From: Stakelama sediminis
GTDB lineage: Bacteria; Pseudomonadota; Alphaproteobacteria; Sphingomonadales; Sphingomonadaceae
DNA length: 64,000 nucleotides
Assembly (NCBI RefSeq): GCF_014199335.1
Contig: NZ_JACIJI010000001.1
Coordinates: forward strand, 62,001-126,000
Reading direction: 5' to 3'
The translations under genes were made by a program, and so were the position numbers. Below are positions 17,333 to 26,057 of this stretch, piece by piece (within the stretch, counting starts at the first letter, position 1; each line of letters begins with the position of its first letter). The notes under the pieces are model-generated. The model saw nothing but the letters and a program-made list of their open reading frames with translations. It was not told the origin of the DNA and did no database searches.

Positions 17333-19000
17333 CTAGAACCGATAGCCAAGGGCGAGCAGCGCCTGCGCCGTCACATCGTCCAGATTGCTGTCTTTCTGAT
17401 CGAAAGCATAGATACCCGCTGACACCGACGCGCCCAGACGGCCGAAGCTGCGGTTATAGGAACCGGTGGCCCCGGCCCCCAAAACGCCGTTCGCGCCGAC
17501 AATGCCGCTGCGGAAATAGTTGATATAGGCATTGGCATTGACGCTGGATTCCGCCGTCAGGGCGTGGGCCGCGAACACCTGTCCGTAATAGCCTTCATCC
17601 GTGGTGCCATCGATCGAAAAGCCGGTGCCGCTATCCGGCGCATAGAAGCGTCGGTTTGTATATCCGACCCCTGCCCCGACCCGGTTCAGGCCGCGATTGA
17701 AGGCGATCACCGCATCGACGCCGCGGGCACGATAATTGGCGGTCGCGATCGATTGCAGCACACCGGTCAGGCACCCCCCGGGCGTATTGCCCTGTGTTCC
17801 GAACACGCAGCCGTTATAATTATCGTTCAACGGATCGTCGGTCGTCGAATAGCTGGTCGGGAGCGAGGACAGCGCGCCGTTCAACTGGCGCCCGAAGCTC
17901 TGCATCGAATCGTACACGCCGATCTGAAGCCCTGAACCGGGACCGATCTGATGGCTGAACGACCCGGTATAGCTCCACGAGTCATAGCGGCGGCCCACCC
18001 GCGCTTCGAGCGTGGTACGCGGGCTGGGCCGCCACAGCACGCCGACATCCCAGAAAACCGGGGTTTTGGTGTCATAGGCGATCCGCCTCGGCGACGCGGG
18101 ATCAGTGACATAACGGCCATTGCCGTCCAGCACCGGATTGCCGTTCGTATCGAGCAGCGCGTCACGCTGCGTGATCTTGATATGCTCATAGCCGATACCG
18201 CCCAGCGCGGCGACGGTCCGCGATACCGGCAGGACCAGATCCTCGCGCAGATACAGCCCTTCATAACGCTGATCGAGCTGCCCGGCATTTTCGAGCTGAT
18301 AGGCGCCGCTCCACGTCACTCCGACCGGCAGCACGCTGCCCGACGGAAAGCCGACACTGCCCATCAGCAAATGGCTGGTGGAGTCATCGTAATTGTCGAG
18401 CACCGGCTGGTTCGCCGAAACCCCACTGTAACTGGGCGACTCCACCTTCGTATAGCCGAAGCGATAGAGTGCGTTGACATAGGCCGGACCGACCCGCTTC
18501 GCGAGCGTCGGCTGGATATAGGCCGAATAGACCTGGCTGACATTCGCGGCATTGGGCGTCAGCAGTACCGGGTCGGCACCGCGATTGTCGGACCGCGCGC
18601 GGGTGGCGAGCGCCCCGCCCTCCAGGCTCAGCCCCGGCGCCAGCGTGACCGCCGCGCGGGCAAGTCCGCTATGGATATCCTGATCCCCGACATTGCGATC
18701 ATAGGAAAAGGCGTGTTGATACTGATAGTTGAGCTGCACCTGCACGCGACGCGTCTGGATGGCGACGTCCACCCCGGCGCCGACCGTGGTATAGGTCAGC
18801 ACATCGCCGTTTTGCAGATCGGCGGTCAGAATTTGTCCCACCTCGATATGGGGCGAGATCACCCTGCGGACCTGTTGTGGTCCCTGCCCGCCGTCCTGCC
18901 CCTGTGGCGTCGAGGGAAGCTGCGGCATAGCCTGCTGCGCACGGGCCGCGCCCGTGGTGCACAGTACGGCACCCGCAGTCAGGAGGAATAAGCGCATCAT
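17333..19000 (-). CDS. XrtA-locus outer-membrane beta-barrel protein
   Basis: A 555-residue protein with an N-terminal signal peptide (cleavage near ARA-QQ, residue 21). The body is rich in alternating aromatic/polar strands and ends in the outer-membrane signature ...LLALGYRF with a terminal Phe. I therefore read it as a beta-barrel, probably the outer-membrane component of this exopolysaccharide system. Homologues in sphingomonads are sometimes labelled YajC, but it has no resemblance to the small single-helix translocase subunit. The ATG overlaps the kinase stop (ATGA). Confidence 0.82.
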   Translation of the reverse strand: MMRLFLLTAGAVLCTTGAARAQQAMPQLPSTPQGQDGGQGPQQVRRVISPHIEVGQILTADLQNGDVLTYTTVGAGVDVAIQTRRVQVQLNYQYQHAFSYDRNVGDQDIHSGLARAAVTLAPGLSLEGGALATRARSDNRGADPVLLTPNAANVSQVYSAYIQPTLAKRVGPAYVNALYRFGYTKVESPSYSGVSANQPVLDNYDDSTSHLLMGSVGFPSGSVLPVGVTWSGAYQLENAGQLDQRYEGLYLREDLVLPVSRTVAALGGIGYEHIKITQRDALLDTNGNPVLDGNGRYVTDPASPRRIAYDTKTPVFWDVGVLWRPSPRTTLEARVGRRYDSWSYTGSFSHQIGPGSGLQIGVYDSMQSFGRQLNGALSSLPTSYSTTDDPLNDNYNGCVFGTQGNTPGGCLTGVLQSIATANYRARGVDAVIAFNRGLNRVGAGVGYTNRRFYAPDSGTGFSIDGTTDEGYYGQVFAAHALTAESSVNANAYINYFRSGIVGANGVLGAGATGSYNRSFGRLGASVSAGIYAFDQKDSNLDDVTAQALLALGYRF

Positions 19001-19932
19001 GCGTGGGACTCCCCGCCATAATAGGTGCCGAAGCGCGGACCATCCGGCGCAAAGGACACGGCGTTCAGAACGAGTTGAATCTCTTCGCAGGCATCGAGGA
19101 GCTGAACGGTTTCGCGCAGTTCGCCCTCACTCGTGCGGTCGGCGCGCACCACCAGCATCACCTGCCCGACCAGATCGGCCAGCACCGCCGCAGGCGACGC
19201 GACCAGCGCAGGCGGTGAATCGAAAATCACGATGCGGCGCGGATTGGCTGCCGCAAGGGAGGCAAGCAGCCTGCGGGCATGATCGCTGGCCAGCAATTCG
19301 GTATCGTCATTGCCGGGCGTCCCCGCCGGCAGGACCGACAGTTGCGGCACATCGGTGTCGATGATGCAGCTTTCGACGTCCAGCGTCGGATCGGCCAGCG
19401 CGTCCAGCAGCCCGCGCCCGTCTTCCAGTCCCAGCGTCGACACGATGCCGGGCTTGGCGAAATCCGCATCGACAAGCAGGATTTCGACATCCTTTTCCGC
19501 CGCCATCGACATCGCCAGATTGACCGCACAGAAGGTCTTGCCGTCATTGGGCTTGGCCGAACAGACCAGGATCATGCGCGACTGTTCTTCGTTGCGCGCC
19601 GCCACCTTTTTCTTGGTCAGCAATAGCTGGCGTTTGACCAGCCGGAATTCCTCGGCAAGCGCCGTTACCTGCGCGCCGGGAATCAGCATCCCCTGTTCGG
19701 CAAGCGCGACCCGATCGACTTCACCCTTGCGGTGCGCACCCGTCCGGGGTGTGGCGATGCGCGCCAGTTCCTCGCCCGTGCGCAGGCGCGGCCCGACCGG
19801 TGCGGCCACAGGATCGTTTGCCGGAGCCGGAGCATCCTCGACGGGTGGCACGCGCGGCGGCTTTTGCGGATGCAGTTCGGCAAACCGCTCCAGCAGCGAG
19901 CCGGTATATTTGCGGGGTGTCGCGTCGTTCAT
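18997..19932 (-). CDS. XrtA-associated tyrosine autokinase (BY-kinase cytoplasmic domain)
   Basis: A 311-residue cytoplasmic BY-kinase of the CpsD/Wzc class. Walker A is CSAKPNDGKT (124-133), Walker A' is LLVDADFAKPG (152-162) and Walker B is IVIFDSPP (234-241). The C-terminus has only a short tyrosine pair (GTYYGG) instead of the long tyrosine cluster of Wzc. The separate chain-length protein just upstream should act as its membrane activator. The start could be the ATG at 19932 or 19938; I prefer 19932 because of better spacing to GAGGGGG. Confidence 0.92.
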   Translation of the reverse strand: MNDATPRKYTGSLLERFAELHPQKPPRVPPVEDAPAPANDPVAAPVGPRLRTGEELARIATPRTGAHRKGEVDRVALAEQGMLIPGAQVTALAEEFRLVKRQLLLTKKKVAARNEEQSRMILVCSAKPNDGKTFCAVNLAMSMAAEKDVEILLVDADFAKPGIVSTLGLEDGRGLLDALADPTLDVESCIIDTDVPQLSVLPAGTPGNDDTELLASDHARRLLASLAAANPRRIVIFDSPPALVASPAAVLADLVGQVMLVVRADRTSEGELRETVQLLDACEEIQLVLNAVSFAPDGPRFGTYYGGESHA

Positions 19933-19945
19933 GGCCATTTCCCCC

Positions 19946-21466
19946 TCACGCCACCAGACTGCGCTGAATGAATTCGACCGCGATCAATGCCAGCCAGGCC
20001 ACGCCAAGCGCGCCCGCGCCGCCATAGAAGAAACGCAGCTTGCGTCGGCGCAGTGCGGCCTGCGCGCTGGTCACGACTTCGCTGATCGACCCGATCACCG
20101 GCATTCCGCTGGCGCGTTCAAGCTGACCGCCGGTGGCATAGCTGGTTTGCAGCTTGCTGAGGCCGAAGGCAGCGGCGACACCGCCGCCCAGTCCCAGGAT
20201 CAGCACCGCCGTCAGCAACAGCGGGCGATTGGGGGAGGTCGGCGTATGCGGGGTGGTCGGCGGATCGATGACGCTGAACTTGACCGCATCGGTCTGATCC
20301 TGCGCCTGTGCCTGCAACTTGACCTTTTCCCGGTCGGCAAGCAGCGAGCTATATTGCTGTTTCAACACGGTCAGGTCGCGGTCGATCTGCGCCTGTTGCG
20401 CAGCCGCGCCGGGGTCGAGATCCATCTTCGCCTGAATCTGCTGAAGGTCGCTCTGCAACTGGTCGCGGCGCTGGGTCAGTTCCGCCACCGTCGCCTTGCG
20501 ATCGGTCTGCATCGACTGCAATTGCATATAGAGCGGGTTAGGCGATCCGCCGGTCGCGGTCGCCGGTTCGGCGGCGGCGGCCTTTTTCGCCTCCGCGATC
20601 TGGCGTTTGAGTGCGATGACGTCCGGATACTGGTCGGTCCAGCCGCGGGCGCGCGCATCGGCAAGCTGGCCCTCCAGCGTTGCAAGCCGCGCATGGGCTG
20701 GCCCGGCCGTGCTTCCCCCCGGCCCCGCCACCGTCGGCGGCGTGGAGGCGAGTTGCGCGTTGACGGTGCTGAGGCTGCTTTGCGCCGCAGCCAGATTCTG
20801 TTGCACGGTTGCCAGTTGCGACTGGGCATCGGCAACGCGATCCGACAGCGAGCCGGTACCGGGCAGCGACCCCAGATATTGCTGCTGAAACGCCGCCTGC
20901 TTGGCCTCTGCGTCCTGAAGCTGTTTTTGACGCTGGATCAGTTGCTGATTGAGGAATTGCAGCGACTGGTTGGTCGCATCGCGATCGTCGGCCAGATTGT
21001 CGTTGACGAAAATATCGATCAGCTTCTGCACGATCTGATGCGACAACTTGGCACTTTCGGCATCGGAACCGCCGGATACGGTCGCGGTAATCTTGAACAG
21101 GTTATTCTGCTGCGCCGTCACCTCGATCATATTGGCGAGAGAGGCGGCGCGCGCCGTGACATCCTTGTCATTCGACACGGTGTTGGCGAGATCGGTTCCG
21201 CGCACGACTTTCGCCAGATTGACCGAAGAGGTCAGTGTCTGGCGAATCTGGTCGATATCCTGCTGCTGCATCTGGTTCGATTGCTGGCCGGGCAAAATGT
21301 CACGAAGCTGCACGAATACGCGCGCGCTCGATTCATATTTGTTCGGAATCTGCGATACGACCAGCCAGCCCCCCAGACACAAGGCCCAGGCGACAGCGAG
21401 CGCGATCCAGCGCCGGATCCAGATTGCGTGCAGGGCAGCACGGATTTCTTCGTACAGATTGCCCAT
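19946..21466 (-). CDS. XrtA-associated chain-length determinant (Wzz-like)
   Basis: A 506-residue polysaccharide co-polymerase. A transmembrane helix at about 20-38 is followed by the Wzz-type NKYESSARVFVQ motif, a long periplasmic coiled-coil region rich in Gln/Ala (about 150-390) and a second transmembrane helix near the C-terminus (about 480-500). It sets polymer length and activates the adjacent BY-kinase. It starts at ATG 21466, one base after the export-lipoprotein stop, so the two are translated together. Confidence 0.92.
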   Translation of the reverse strand: MGNLYEEIRAALHAIWIRRWIALAVAWALCLGGWLVVSQIPNKYESSARVFVQLRDILPGQQSNQMQQQDIDQIRQTLTSSVNLAKVVRGTDLANTVSNDKDVTARAASLANMIEVTAQQNNLFKITATVSGGSDAESAKLSHQIVQKLIDIFVNDNLADDRDATNQSLQFLNQQLIQRQKQLQDAEAKQAAFQQQYLGSLPGTGSLSDRVADAQSQLATVQQNLAAAQSSLSTVNAQLASTPPTVAGPGGSTAGPAHARLATLEGQLADARARGWTDQYPDVIALKRQIAEAKKAAAAEPATATGGSPNPLYMQLQSMQTDRKATVAELTQRRDQLQSDLQQIQAKMDLDPGAAAQQAQIDRDLTVLKQQYSSLLADREKVKLQAQAQDQTDAVKFSVIDPPTTPHTPTSPNRPLLLTAVLILGLGGGVAAAFGLSKLQTSYATGGQLERASGMPVIGSISEVVTSAQAALRRRKLRFFYGGAGALGVAWLALIAVEFIQRSLVA

Positions 21467-21467
21467 A

Positions 21468-22109
21468 TCAGAACATGCTTTCCGGGATGATGATGACGTC
21501 ACCCGGCTCCAGCCGAACATTGGCGGACACATCGCCGTCCTTCATCAGGCTGTTGATGCGCAGCTTATATTCTTTCTGCTTGCCGGTTTTGGGGTCGTAC
21601 CGGACCAGCCGTGCGCGGTTGCCCGCCGCATACTGGTTCAGCCCACCGACCGCGATCATGGCGTCAAGCAGCGTCATGTCCGCGCGATAGGGAATGGACG
21701 CGGGCTTCTCGGTCGCGCCGACGATGCGAATCTGCTGGGAGAAGGTGCCCGCGAAATTCTCGACAATGACCGATACGATCGGATCCTTGATATATTCGCT
21801 CAGCGCCAGCTTCATGTCCTCGGCCAGCATCGCGGGCGTCTTTCCGACCGCGGGCATATCGCTGACCAGCGGCGTCGTAATGCGTCCGTCGGGGCGCACC
21901 TGCACCGTCGCCGACAGTTCGGGATTGCGCCATACGAAGATCTGAAGCTTGTCGAGCGGACCGATAATATATTGCTCGCTGGGCTTTTCCTGACTGGAGA
22001 CAAAGCTCGCCGGCGGCAGTTGCGGCCGGTTTCCACCCGCACAGCCGGTGAGCAGCAGCGTGGTCGTACCCAACGCTCCCATTGTCCTGACCAGACCCGT
22101 CAAACGCAT
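21468..22109 (-). CDS. XrtA-associated polysaccharide export lipoprotein (Wza-like)
   Basis: A 213-residue Wza/BexD-type protein. The signal peptide ends in lipobox L-T-G-C (Cys about residue 23), followed by the polysaccharide export domain (YIIGPLDKLQIFVWRNPELS) and SLBB-like sequence (RADMTLLDAMIAVGGLNQYA). It forms the periplasm/outer-membrane conduit for the exopolysaccharide. AAGGAGG sits about 8 nt upstream of the ATG. It is the first gene of the long minus-strand run; the 98-nt gap upstream, containing a GTGCCGG/CCGGCAC stem, is the likely promoter/leader. Confidence 0.93.
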   Translation of the reverse strand: MRLTGLVRTMGALGTTTLLLTGCAGGNRPQLPPASFVSSQEKPSEQYIIGPLDKLQIFVWRNPELSATVQVRPDGRITTPLVSDMPAVGKTPAMLAEDMKLALSEYIKDPIVSVIVENFAGTFSQQIRIVGATEKPASIPYRADMTLLDAMIAVGGLNQYAAGNRARLVRYDPKTGKQKEYKLRINSLMKDGDVSANVRLEPGDVIIIPESMF

Positions 22110-22207
22110 CAAAGCAACCTCCTTCGCCCATGCGACCGTGCCGGGGACGTCCTTCCGGCACACACATGGGATCAGGCGTGCTATGCTATGCGGAGGTTAA
22201 ATTAGCG

Positions 22208-23443
22208 TTAGGTTTGCCGCGATCGCGTAAGTATTTCTCGCGGCACGGGGTGCCCCAGAAAGGCGGTCGGGCTGGCCGTCAACCCATAGGCCCCGGCCAG
22301 GAATATCGCGATGACGTCACCGATTTCGACGTGTGGCAACGCCACCTTGTCTGCCAGCCGGTCGAGCGGCGTGCACAGGCATCCGACCACGGAAACCGTT
22401 TCCTCAGGCTCCACGTCCATACGGCCCGCGACGGCAACGGGATAATTGCGGCGCACGACCGTTCCGAAATTGCCGCTCGCTGCAAGCTGGTGGTGCAGGC
22501 CGCCATCGGTGATCAGAAACGTCTCACCCTGGCTTTCCTTACGATCGACGATCCGGGTCAGATAGACGCCTGCCTCTCCCACCAGCCAGCGACCCAGTTC
22601 AATCGCAAAGGTGGAATTTTTCAGGATTTCGTCACGTGTTTCCAATGCTTTGCTGAGCGATTCCCCAATGCGCTCAACATCCACTTCGCTATCATTCGCG
22701 AAATAAGGGATGCCGAACCCGCCACCCAGATTGACCAGCGGCGGAGTCGCTCCGGCTTCGTTCGCGAGCCGCGCGGCCAGCGTCAGAGTCGCCGCCTGCG
22801 TTTCGATGATCGCATCGCTGTCCAGCGCCTGCGATCCCGCAAAAATGTGAAACCCACGCCAATCAGCGCCCGATTCCAACAAGTGTCGCACCAGCGTCGG
22901 CGCGCGGGCGGCATCGACACCGAAGGGCGATGCCCGGCCGCCCATCTTCATTCCCGATCCGCGCAGTTCGAAGTCGGGATTGACGCGCACCGCCAGTTTC
23001 GGACGGATAGCGCTGTCTTTACCAATCGCCAGCGCGCGTTCCGCCTCGCCCTCTGACTCAAGATTGATTGTCGCACCGGCCAGAATGGCGGCTTCAAGTT
23101 CGTCGTCGCGCTTACCGGGACCGGCGAAGCTGATGTCGCGGCCCAGCTTGCCCTCCAGCGCCAACACCAATTCGCCCGAGGATGCAACGTCGATACCGTC
23201 CACCAGCGGCGCTATTGCATGCACCAGCGGCGGAAAAGGGTTTGCCTTCAAGGCGTAATGCACCGCCACCGATGCGGGCAACGCTGTGCGCAGCCGGGCG
23301 ATGCGATCCGCCACCAGCCCCATGTCATAAACAAACAGCGGCGTGTCCCCCGCCTGCTTGATCCACACGTCATAGGGCTGCCCGCCAAGCGTCAGCATGC
23401 TTTGTCCGGCAAAGGCGGACGGAATCGGGCCGGTCGGTTTCAT
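22208..23443 (-). CDS. Exosortase A system-associated PLP-dependent decarboxylase
   Basis: A 411-residue fold-type III (alanine racemase/DapDC-like) PLP enzyme. The PLP lysine is K66 (HYALKANPFPPL), the glycine loop is NLGGGFGIP, and a GCLCTPLD motif holds the catalytic cysteine region. The family is found specifically in exosortase A loci, next to an acyl-CoA ligase-like protein and an ACP, so it probably acts on an amino acid activated or carried by them. The ATG overlaps the ligase stop (ATGA). The substrate is unknown. Confidence 0.9.
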   Translation of the reverse strand: MKPTGPIPSAFAGQSMLTLGGQPYDVWIKQAGDTPLFVYDMGLVADRIARLRTALPASVAVHYALKANPFPPLVHAIAPLVDGIDVASSGELVLALEGKLGRDISFAGPGKRDDELEAAILAGATINLESEGEAERALAIGKDSAIRPKLAVRVNPDFELRGSGMKMGGRASPFGVDAARAPTLVRHLLESGADWRGFHIFAGSQALDSDAIIETQAATLTLAARLANEAGATPPLVNLGGGFGIPYFANDSEVDVERIGESLSKALETRDEILKNSTFAIELGRWLVGEAGVYLTRIVDRKESQGETFLITDGGLHHQLAASGNFGTVVRRNYPVAVAGRMDVEPEETVSVVGCLCTPLDRLADKVALPHVEIGDVIAIFLAGAYGLTASPTAFLGHPVPREILTRSRQT

Positions 23444-24954
23444 GCCGTCAGTTCACGCTTCAGCCCGGCGCGGTCAAGCTTTCCATTGGCGTTGCGGGGC
23501 ATGGCGTCGCGCCAGACATAGCGGGCGGGCTGCATGAAATTGGGCAGATCGCGGCGCAACCGTGCCCGCAGCGCGGTTTCCGCGACGTCCGGCAATTGTC
23601 CGGCAGCAGCGCGCGCGACCACGACGACTGCCTGCCCCAGCCGCTCGTCAGGCATGCCGAACGCCGCCGCCTCCACCGCTTCACCGCCCGCAAGCACGGC
23701 TTCTTCGACTTCCTGCGGGCTGATACGGTTGCCCGCGCTCTTGATCATCTCGTCATCGCGCCCGACAAAATGGAGAAGCCCTTCGGCGTCCTCCATCACG
23801 GTATCGCCCGACCAGACCGCCATGCCGTCATGTTTGGCGAAATCCGGCGCAGGACGAAAGCGCTGCGCGGTACGTTCCGCATCCTGCCAATAGCCCTGCG
23901 CGACCAGCGGACCGGCATGGACCAGTTCGCCCGCCTCCCCCGCTGCGGCGCGGCTGCCGTCCGGTTTCAGTACCAGTATCTCGGCAAAAGGCACCGCACG
24001 CCCCATCGAGTCGGGATGTGCATCGACCAGCGACGGATCGAGATAGGTCGAGCGAAACGCCTCGGTCAGGCCGTACATCGGATAGAGATCGGCCTGCGGA
24101 AACCGGGCACGCAGCGCGCGGACCATGCGCGGCGTCAGTGCACCGCCCGAATTGGTCAGCCGCCGCACCTTCACCGCCGCTGCGTCAGGCCATTCCGCCT
24201 CCAGCAACTGCACCCAGAGCGGCGGCACCCCGGCAATCGTGGTGGCGTCATGCCGGTCCACCGCCTTCACCACGTCGCGCGCGGTCAGATAATCGAGCGG
24301 AATCACCCGCGCACCCGCCGCCCAGGTCGAAAAAAGCTGGTTCTGTCCATAGTCGAAGCTGAGCGGGAGCACGCCCAGCACCCGATCTTCGGGCGCGATC
24401 TTCAGATAATGGGCGACGCTGATCGCGCCGAGAGACAGATTGGCGTGGCTGAGCATCACCCCCTTGGGCCGCCCGGTCGAACCGGAGGTATAGAGGATGG
24501 CGGCAAGCGCCTGCGGATCGGCATCGGAGGGCGGCAGGACAGTGTCCGACGTCAGCGCGTCCTGTTCCACAACAGAACAGTCGCCGAGCACGTCCCCATC
24601 CTCCAGCGTCGCGGCACGCGCAGCCTGCGTCACCAGCAACGACGCACCGCTGTTCGCCAGGATATGCGCCACCTGCGCATGTTTGAGCATCGGGTTGACG
24701 GGAACGTAGATCAGGCCCGCACGCGGCGCCGCCAGCGGCAGCAGACATGCGGCGCGCGTCTTTGGAAGCCAGCTTGCGACCCGGCTTCCGGGTGCGAAAC
24801 CATAGGCCGTCAGCGCCGCCGCAAGCTGCCCCACCGCCACTTCCAGAGCGGCATAGTCGAGCGTGCCCTGGCGGTCCTCCAGCGCAATTGCCTCCTCCGC
24901 GCCGCGCAAGGGCAAATGGTCGACAGGAAAAGGCGTTGGATCAGGCGCGATCAT
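23440..24954 (-). CDS. Exosortase A system-associated AMP-forming ligase
   Basis: A 504-residue ANL-superfamily adenylating enzyme. The AMP-binding P-loop is ILYTSGSTGRPKGV (about 153-166), YGLTE (A5) lies mid-protein, and the C-terminal catalytic lysine is in PRNANGKLDR. It should activate a carboxylic or amino acid as an adenylate and load it onto CoA or onto the ACP encoded divergently 108 nt away. I chose the ATG at 24954; the upstream extension begins with TTG and lacks homologous character. Confidence 0.9.
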   Translation of the reverse strand: MIAPDPTPFPVDHLPLRGAEEAIALEDRQGTLDYAALEVAVGQLAAALTAYGFAPGSRVASWLPKTRAACLLPLAAPRAGLIYVPVNPMLKHAQVAHILANSGASLLVTQAARAATLEDGDVLGDCSVVEQDALTSDTVLPPSDADPQALAAILYTSGSTGRPKGVMLSHANLSLGAISVAHYLKIAPEDRVLGVLPLSFDYGQNQLFSTWAAGARVIPLDYLTARDVVKAVDRHDATTIAGVPPLWVQLLEAEWPDAAAVKVRRLTNSGGALTPRMVRALRARFPQADLYPMYGLTEAFRSTYLDPSLVDAHPDSMGRAVPFAEILVLKPDGSRAAAGEAGELVHAGPLVAQGYWQDAERTAQRFRPAPDFAKHDGMAVWSGDTVMEDAEGLLHFVGRDDEMIKSAGNRISPQEVEEAVLAGGEAVEAAAFGMPDERLGQAVVVVARAAAGQLPDVAETALRARLRRDLPNFMQPARYVWRDAMPRNANGKLDRAGLKRELTA

Positions 24955-25062
24955 GTCCGTCTTGATACTGTCGTTATCGATATGAACAAGGCAAAGTCTT
25001 GGCTTTGTGCGCCGCAACGACTAACCAGCGCCAAGTCAAAGCCCAGATGGAAGGGAAAATCA

Positions 25063-25335
25063 TTGCGTGCCGATGGTGCTGTGCAGGTAGAAGATACGGT
25101 CCGCGCGACCTTACGGGACGTGCTTGGCCTTTCCGAAGCGCGTGTGGCTGCATTCGATGAACAAACGCCGCTGTTCGGCGCGCTGCCCGAACTCGATTCG
25201 ATGGCCGTCGCAGGGCTGCTGACCGAACTGGAAGACCGGCTGGGCATCCTGATCGAAGATGACGATATCGACGGCGAAACGCTGGAAACCTTCGGCGCCC
25301 TGACCCGCTTTGCGAACGCCAAGGCGTTACAATGA
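25063..25335 (+). CDS. Acyl carrier protein of the XrtA locus
   Basis: A small acidic carrier protein of about 90 residues. The phosphopantetheine serine is in LPELDSMAVAGLL, with flanking helices typical of ACP/PCP domains. It probably carries the acyl or aminoacyl group activated by the divergent ligase. The start is uncertain: TTG at 25063 has GGAAGG 8 nt upstream; GTG at 25081 and ATG at 24982 are alternatives. It overlaps the next gene by ATGA. Confidence 0.85.
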   Translation: MRADGAVQVEDTVRATLRDVLGLSEARVAAFDEQTPLFGALPELDSMAVAGLLTELEDRLGILIEDDDIDGETLETFGALTRFANAKALQ

Positions 25336-26057
25336 TCGATCATTACGACTGGTCCGGCGGGCGGGAGGCGATGTTGCGCTTCGGCCCCGCTGACGGACCG
25401 GTCGTGGTTGCGGCGCTGCCGCTGTTCGAAGAGGCCAACCGCACGCGCACCTTCATGGTCCGCATCCTGCGGCTGCTGGCCGACAGGGGAATCGGCAGCA
25501 TCCTACCCGACCTGCCCGGTCAGGGGGAGAGCGTGGTTCCGCTGGAAAGCGTTACAATCCTGACCATGCAGCAGGCCTTTGCCGCGACAATGGAACATAG
25601 TGAACGGCCTGCCTATGCGGTCGGGATTCGCAGCGGCGCGCTGCTCGACACCTATTCACTGCTCGACGGTCGCTGGCACTTCGCACCACAGGGGGGCGCG
25701 ACGTTACTGCGGGAACTGACCCGGATCAAACAGGCCGAAACCGGAAAGAATCTTTCGGAATATTGGTACTTTGACGAGGATTCCTCTAACAATGTCGGAA
25801 GTTCTCCTGTCGAAATCGCCGGAAACCGGATTGCTCCCGACCTGCTGACGGACCTGAGCGTCAAACACCCTTGGGATTACTCAATGTCTCCCGATATTCC
25901 GTTACGCACCGTTCGGCTGGAAAGCGACACAAAGACCGCTGACCGGCATGTCGCGGGCGCACCGCTGTGGCGGCGTTCGGAACCCGGTGACGATCCGATG
26001 CTCGCGGCGGTACTGGCCGACGACATCGCGGATTGGGTACGGTCGTGCGAAGGCTGA
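25332..26057 (+). CDS. Exosortase A system-associated hydrolase 2-like protein (nucleophile replaced)
   Basis: A 241-residue alpha/beta-hydrolase-like protein between the ACP and hydrolase 1. The strand-loop LPDLPGQGES and the position where GxSxG would lie are recognisable, but the elbow reads G98-I-R-S-G102, so Arg occupies the nucleophile position. Loss of a Ser/Cys nucleophile suggests a non-catalytic or altered role. This matches what I recall of the hydrolase 2 family of exosortase A loci. It overlaps the ACP (ATGA) and the next gene (about 13 nt). Confidence 0.75.
   Translation: MIDHYDWSGGREAMLRFGPADGPVVVAALPLFEEANRTRTFMVRILRLLADRGIGSILPDLPGQGESVVPLESVTILTMQQAFAATMEHSERPAYAVGIRSGALLDTYSLLDGRWHFAPQGGATLLRELTRIKQAETGKNLSEYWYFDEDSSNNVGSSPVEIAGNRIAPDLLTDLSVKHPWDYSMSPDIPLRTVRLESDTKTADRHVAGAPLWRRSEPGDDPMLAAVLADDIADWVRSCEG

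Noticed and set aside
17333..19000. YajC translocase annotation for the XrtA-locus outer-membrane protein
   Set aside because: YajC is about 110 residues with one helix; this is a 555-residue beta-barrel with signal peptide and C-terminal Phe.
19310..21490. A 726-codon plus-strand frame opposite the chain-length and kinase genes
   Set aside because: Low-complexity Arg/Ser-rich shadow of well-identified minus-strand genes.
22120..22170. Stem GTGCCGG/CCGGCAC upstream of the export lipoprotein as a riboswitch
   Set aside because: Only a single 7-bp stem is visible with no conserved aptamer features.
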